Positions 48,719 to 50,476 of a stretch of DNA of 50,476 nucleotides are shown one piece after another (position 1 is the stretch's first letter; each line of letters starts with the position of its first letter). The notes beneath the pieces are model-generated. The model saw only the letters and a program-made list of their open reading frames with translations, did no database searches and was not told where the DNA came from. Source of the DNA: a virus; the IMG/VR virus record IMGVR_UViG_3300009182_001870, positions 1 through 50,476 of that record; one strand, written 5' to 3'. The translations under genes were made by a program, and so were the position numbers.

Positions 48719-49025
48719 CCCGTTTCTCCGCTTGTTGTTGCTCACACCAAGCAATCGTTCTGTCCAACATCTCTATTGTAATCTTGTCTGGATCAATTCC
48801 AAAATGTTGTTTAATCTTGGCCTCGTTGCGTTTAACTTCTTCAAATGCCAAATCACTTGTGCGGCATTCTTCAGTCCACAATGCCGCACAGCATTCACTA
48901 ATCAACAACTCGGCGAATATTTCTAGTCTAGATCGCTCTACTTTGCCGGTATCTTCATCCGTCAAGTCACCTAGTAAAATACTTACGCCTGCCTGTTCAG
49001 CAAGTTTTTTAATTCGTTCGTTCAT
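48711..49025 (-). CDS. Hypothetical 104-aa protein
   Basis: Helical and charged (NERIKKLAEQAGVSILL, EIFAELLISECCAALWTEEC) with a vicinal Cys pair, and a C-terminal coil (IAWCEQQQAEKRDE). No family recognised. Coupled to RNA ligase by ATGA. Confidence 0.7.
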   Translation of the reverse strand: MNERIKKLAEQAGVSILLGDLTDEDTGKVERSRLEIFAELLISECCAALWTEECRTSDLAFEEVKRNEAKIKQHFGIDPDKITIEMLDRTIAWCEQQQAEKRDE

Positions 49026-49933
49026 ACCATCTCCAAATAGTTACGCACCCAGGCTAGGCGTGCTTGTTCATCCATTGCAGTATATTCTACTATATTAGCA
49101 CGTATCGCGTCAACTAGTGGATAGTATTCTTCATCGAGGTTTTTCTTGATGTCGGCTTCCATATTCACTAACTTGTCAGTGCGAGGATTACGAGCAACCC
49201 ACTTGCTGGTCAAGTAGTATGGACTCTTGATCTTAAACGCTTGACCGTTCACAGTATAGGCCACAAATCCTTCGTGGCGAACCTTTTTAGACTCTGCTAC
49301 CAACTCACCCACAGTCATGTGATAAGATTCTACTGCATAACACTTTAACGTATCTTCAGCAAATATCCGCCACACCTCATCACAACCAAAGCCGTGAACT
49401 CGAGAGTTCCAGGCATTTTCACGCCAGCCTAAGAAATACATCCCAGTCTTTTCTACAATGATATGTGGGTCGCTTGGATGCACACATTCAAACATCAAAG
49501 TATGACCTCGAGCACCCAGCACTGCCATTTGCCAGTCAGCCCAGCAGGAGTGCTTCAGCATCATTTCTTTAGCATAGTCAACATAGTCGTTAGCAGTGGA
49601 ACCAGTGGTGCTCACTAGGATATCGTTGTTATGCCAAGTCATTGCCACCATAAATCCGTTGACCTTACGATAAGCAGTTACAGGAGTATCATCAGTCAAC
49701 ACAGGAGCATTGGCTTCTACGCGGAAATTATAGATCTTTGTAAATGGCCGTGATACTACATTGAAGTCAGCATCCACAATTGTGCCGCGACATTCTTCAA
49801 GAAAGTCATTCCACAAGTCATCGTAGAAGACTCGCTTGGAATACTTTAGCACATAGATACCATCGCCAGCAGGCTTCATACTGACCAACCGTGGGTTAGC
49901 CAATACAAACTCTTTCAATTCATCTTTGTTCAT
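49022..49933 (-). CDS. rnlA: T4 RNA-ligase-1-like RNA ligase
   Basis: 303 residues. The adenylated Lys is in KVNG (Lys90), motif III is FEC (Glu149), motif IV is EGFV (221) and motif V is FKIKSPYYL (Lys234, Lys236), the order of T4 Rnl1-family ligases. Such enzymes repair tRNA cut by host anticodon nucleases. No polynucleotide kinase gene is seen in the window. Shorter than T4 Rnl1 (374), so the C-terminal domain is reduced. Confidence 0.92.
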   Translation of the reverse strand: MNKDELKEFVLANPRLVSMKPAGDGIYVLKYSKRVFYDDLWNDFLEECRGTIVDADFNVVSRPFTKIYNFRVEANAPVLTDDTPVTAYRKVNGFMVAMTWHNNDILVSTTGSTANDYVDYAKEMMLKHSCWADWQMAVLGARGHTLMFECVHPSDPHIIVEKTGMYFLGWRENAWNSRVHGFGCDEVWRIFAEDTLKCYAVESYHMTVGELVAESKKVRHEGFVAYTVNGQAFKIKSPYYLTSKWVARNPRTDKLVNMEADIKKNLDEEYYPLVDAIRANIVEYTAMDEQARLAWVRNYLEMV

Positions 49934-49934
49934 T

Positions 49935-50222
49935 TTAAATCCTTACTGGCTTCACGCCATCAAAACCCCATTCACTGTCTGCGTCATCGTATGCGATATT
50001 GTAATCTGCATATCCTGGATGAGCACTGTCGTTTTTGTAATACTCGTGCTCATAGTTACCAGCACGATCCTTATCGTCTTTATTGTAACCGTAACTGTCG
50101 TAACCTTCAGGATCATACTGGACATATTCTTCAGATGGTTTGTCTGATCCTGAATATTTTGTCCACCATTCCTGATCATTCATGTACGCACGGTTTACGG
50201 TTGGGCTGTATTTTCCACGCAT
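49935..50222 (-). CDS. Hypothetical Tyr/Asp-rich 95-aa protein
   Basis: Low complexity: YDPEGYDSYGYNKDDKDRAG and YADYNIAYDDADSEWGFDG. Very acidic and aromatic, probably disordered. One base from the ligase start. Unknown. Confidence 0.7.
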   Translation of the reverse strand: MRGKYSPTVNRAYMNDQEWWTKYSGSDKPSEEYVQYDPEGYDSYGYNKDDKDRAGNYEHEYYKNDSAHPGYADYNIAYDDADSEWGFDGVKPVRI

Positions 50223-50223
50223 A

Positions 50224-50421
50224 TTATTCTCCTACAAATTCGCGAACCCACTCAAAACGAGTTTTGCTGGCCTTGACCCATTTAAATTGTTCACGACGAC
50301 GGTCGATCTTGTCAAAGTCAAAGCAGATAAAGATCCAGCCCTTGTCCTCGGAGAACATAACTGATTCTTGTACCTTGACAATTTGTACAATCTTATCTTT
50401 GAATTTTGCTACAATCATCAT
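50224..50421 (-). CDS. Hypothetical 65-aa protein
   Basis: Starts at the first of two ATGs (GGAG 6 nt before). Beta-rich with hydrophobic core (MIVAKFKDKIVQIVKVQESV, WIFICFDFD) and a basic helical end. First gene of an operon down to 48219. Confidence 0.7.
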   Translation of the reverse strand: MMIVAKFKDKIVQIVKVQESVMFSEDKGWIFICFDFDKIDRRREQFKWVKASKTRFEWVREFVGE

Positions 50422-50454
50422 ATACTACTCCAATTAGTTACTTGCTATGAGTGT

Positions 50455-50463
50455 ATTATAGCA
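50455..50463 (-). promoter_or_regulatory. Extended -10 promoter at right edge
   Basis: Minus strand TGCTATAAT; the -35 would lie outside the window. About 33 nt before the ATG at 50421. Confidence 0.6.
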
Positions 50464-50476
50464 GAGTTTTAATGGA

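Noticed and set aside
1-50476. tRNA genes
   Set aside because: Intergenic gaps are short and I saw no cloverleaf with GTTCRANNC-type arms; a covariance-model scan would be decisive.

Overview
The window is a stretch of the genome of a large T4-like contractile-tailed phage infecting a Gram-negative bacterium. The phage assignment rests on a T4 gp44-type clamp-loader ATPase, a gp31/GroES co-chaperonin, a T4 RNA-ligase-1-like ligase, PhoH, tail fibres with collar and S74 domains, a holin/endolysin/spanin lysis set, and T4-type late promoter octamers (TATAAATA and close variants) about 21-23 nt before several start codons. A Gram-negative host is suggested by two lipoproteins, a spanin pair and a secreted periplasmic peptide. 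Nearly all genes lie on the minus strand, tightly packed with ATGA/TAATG overlaps; only phoH and a membrane-anchored basic protein lie on the plus strand. The DNA is AT-rich. I found no tRNA, CRISPR array or insertion sequence.

Layout by coordinate. 1-2954: two neighbouring polymerase-beta-fold nucleotidyltransferases (one fused to a cytidylyltransferase-like domain and running off the left edge) and a small protein. 3037-7714: a proteostasis operon dnaJ - peptide deformylase - clpA plus an unrecognised gene, driven by a consensus sigma70 promoter in front of dnaJ, with a small late gene at its downstream end. 7771-12676: a late operon with two virion-type unknowns, spanins, lipoproteins, GH19 endolysin, a DUF4337-like membrane protein, holin and two tiny exported or membrane proteins. 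12822-13586: phoH, divergent and ending in a strong terminator. 13657-16140: an early replication operon including the clamp loader. 16178-19103: a late operon of collar fibre, small proteins, a fragment of bacterial DNA polymerase III alpha, and GroES. 19128-26182: a collagen-like S74 fibre and a 1413-residue fibre-like protein headed by a sedolisin protease. 26238-27606: a superoxide dismutase and a histone-H1-like membrane-anchored protein. 27654-36293: a glycan/nucleotide-sugar cluster with a remarkable multi-domain glycosyltransferase/methyltransferase/oxygenase fusion, a UV-damage endonuclease, UDP-xylose synthase, a reductase and a cytidylyltransferase. 36297-50421: early genes including QueD, ClpP, MazG, two glycosyltransferases, FolE, a metalloprotease and RNA ligase, plus about 20 small conserved-looking unknowns.

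How it works together. The phage carries much of a host-style protein quality-control kit (DnaJ, GroES, ClpA, ClpP, deformylase). Early genes are driven by near-consensus TTGACA-17-TATAAT promoters, several of which sit inside palindromes and some of which are so close to the ATG that the mRNA should be leaderless. A 207-bp gap at 40415-40621 holds two perfect DnaA boxes and a 14-bp inverted repeat and is the best origin candidate. Three proteins (the second nucleotidyltransferase, the dismutase and the 252-residue protein at 11407-12165) begin with 10-12-residue leaders ending L-x-E, resembling T4 capsid-targeting peptides, so they may be packaged inside the head.
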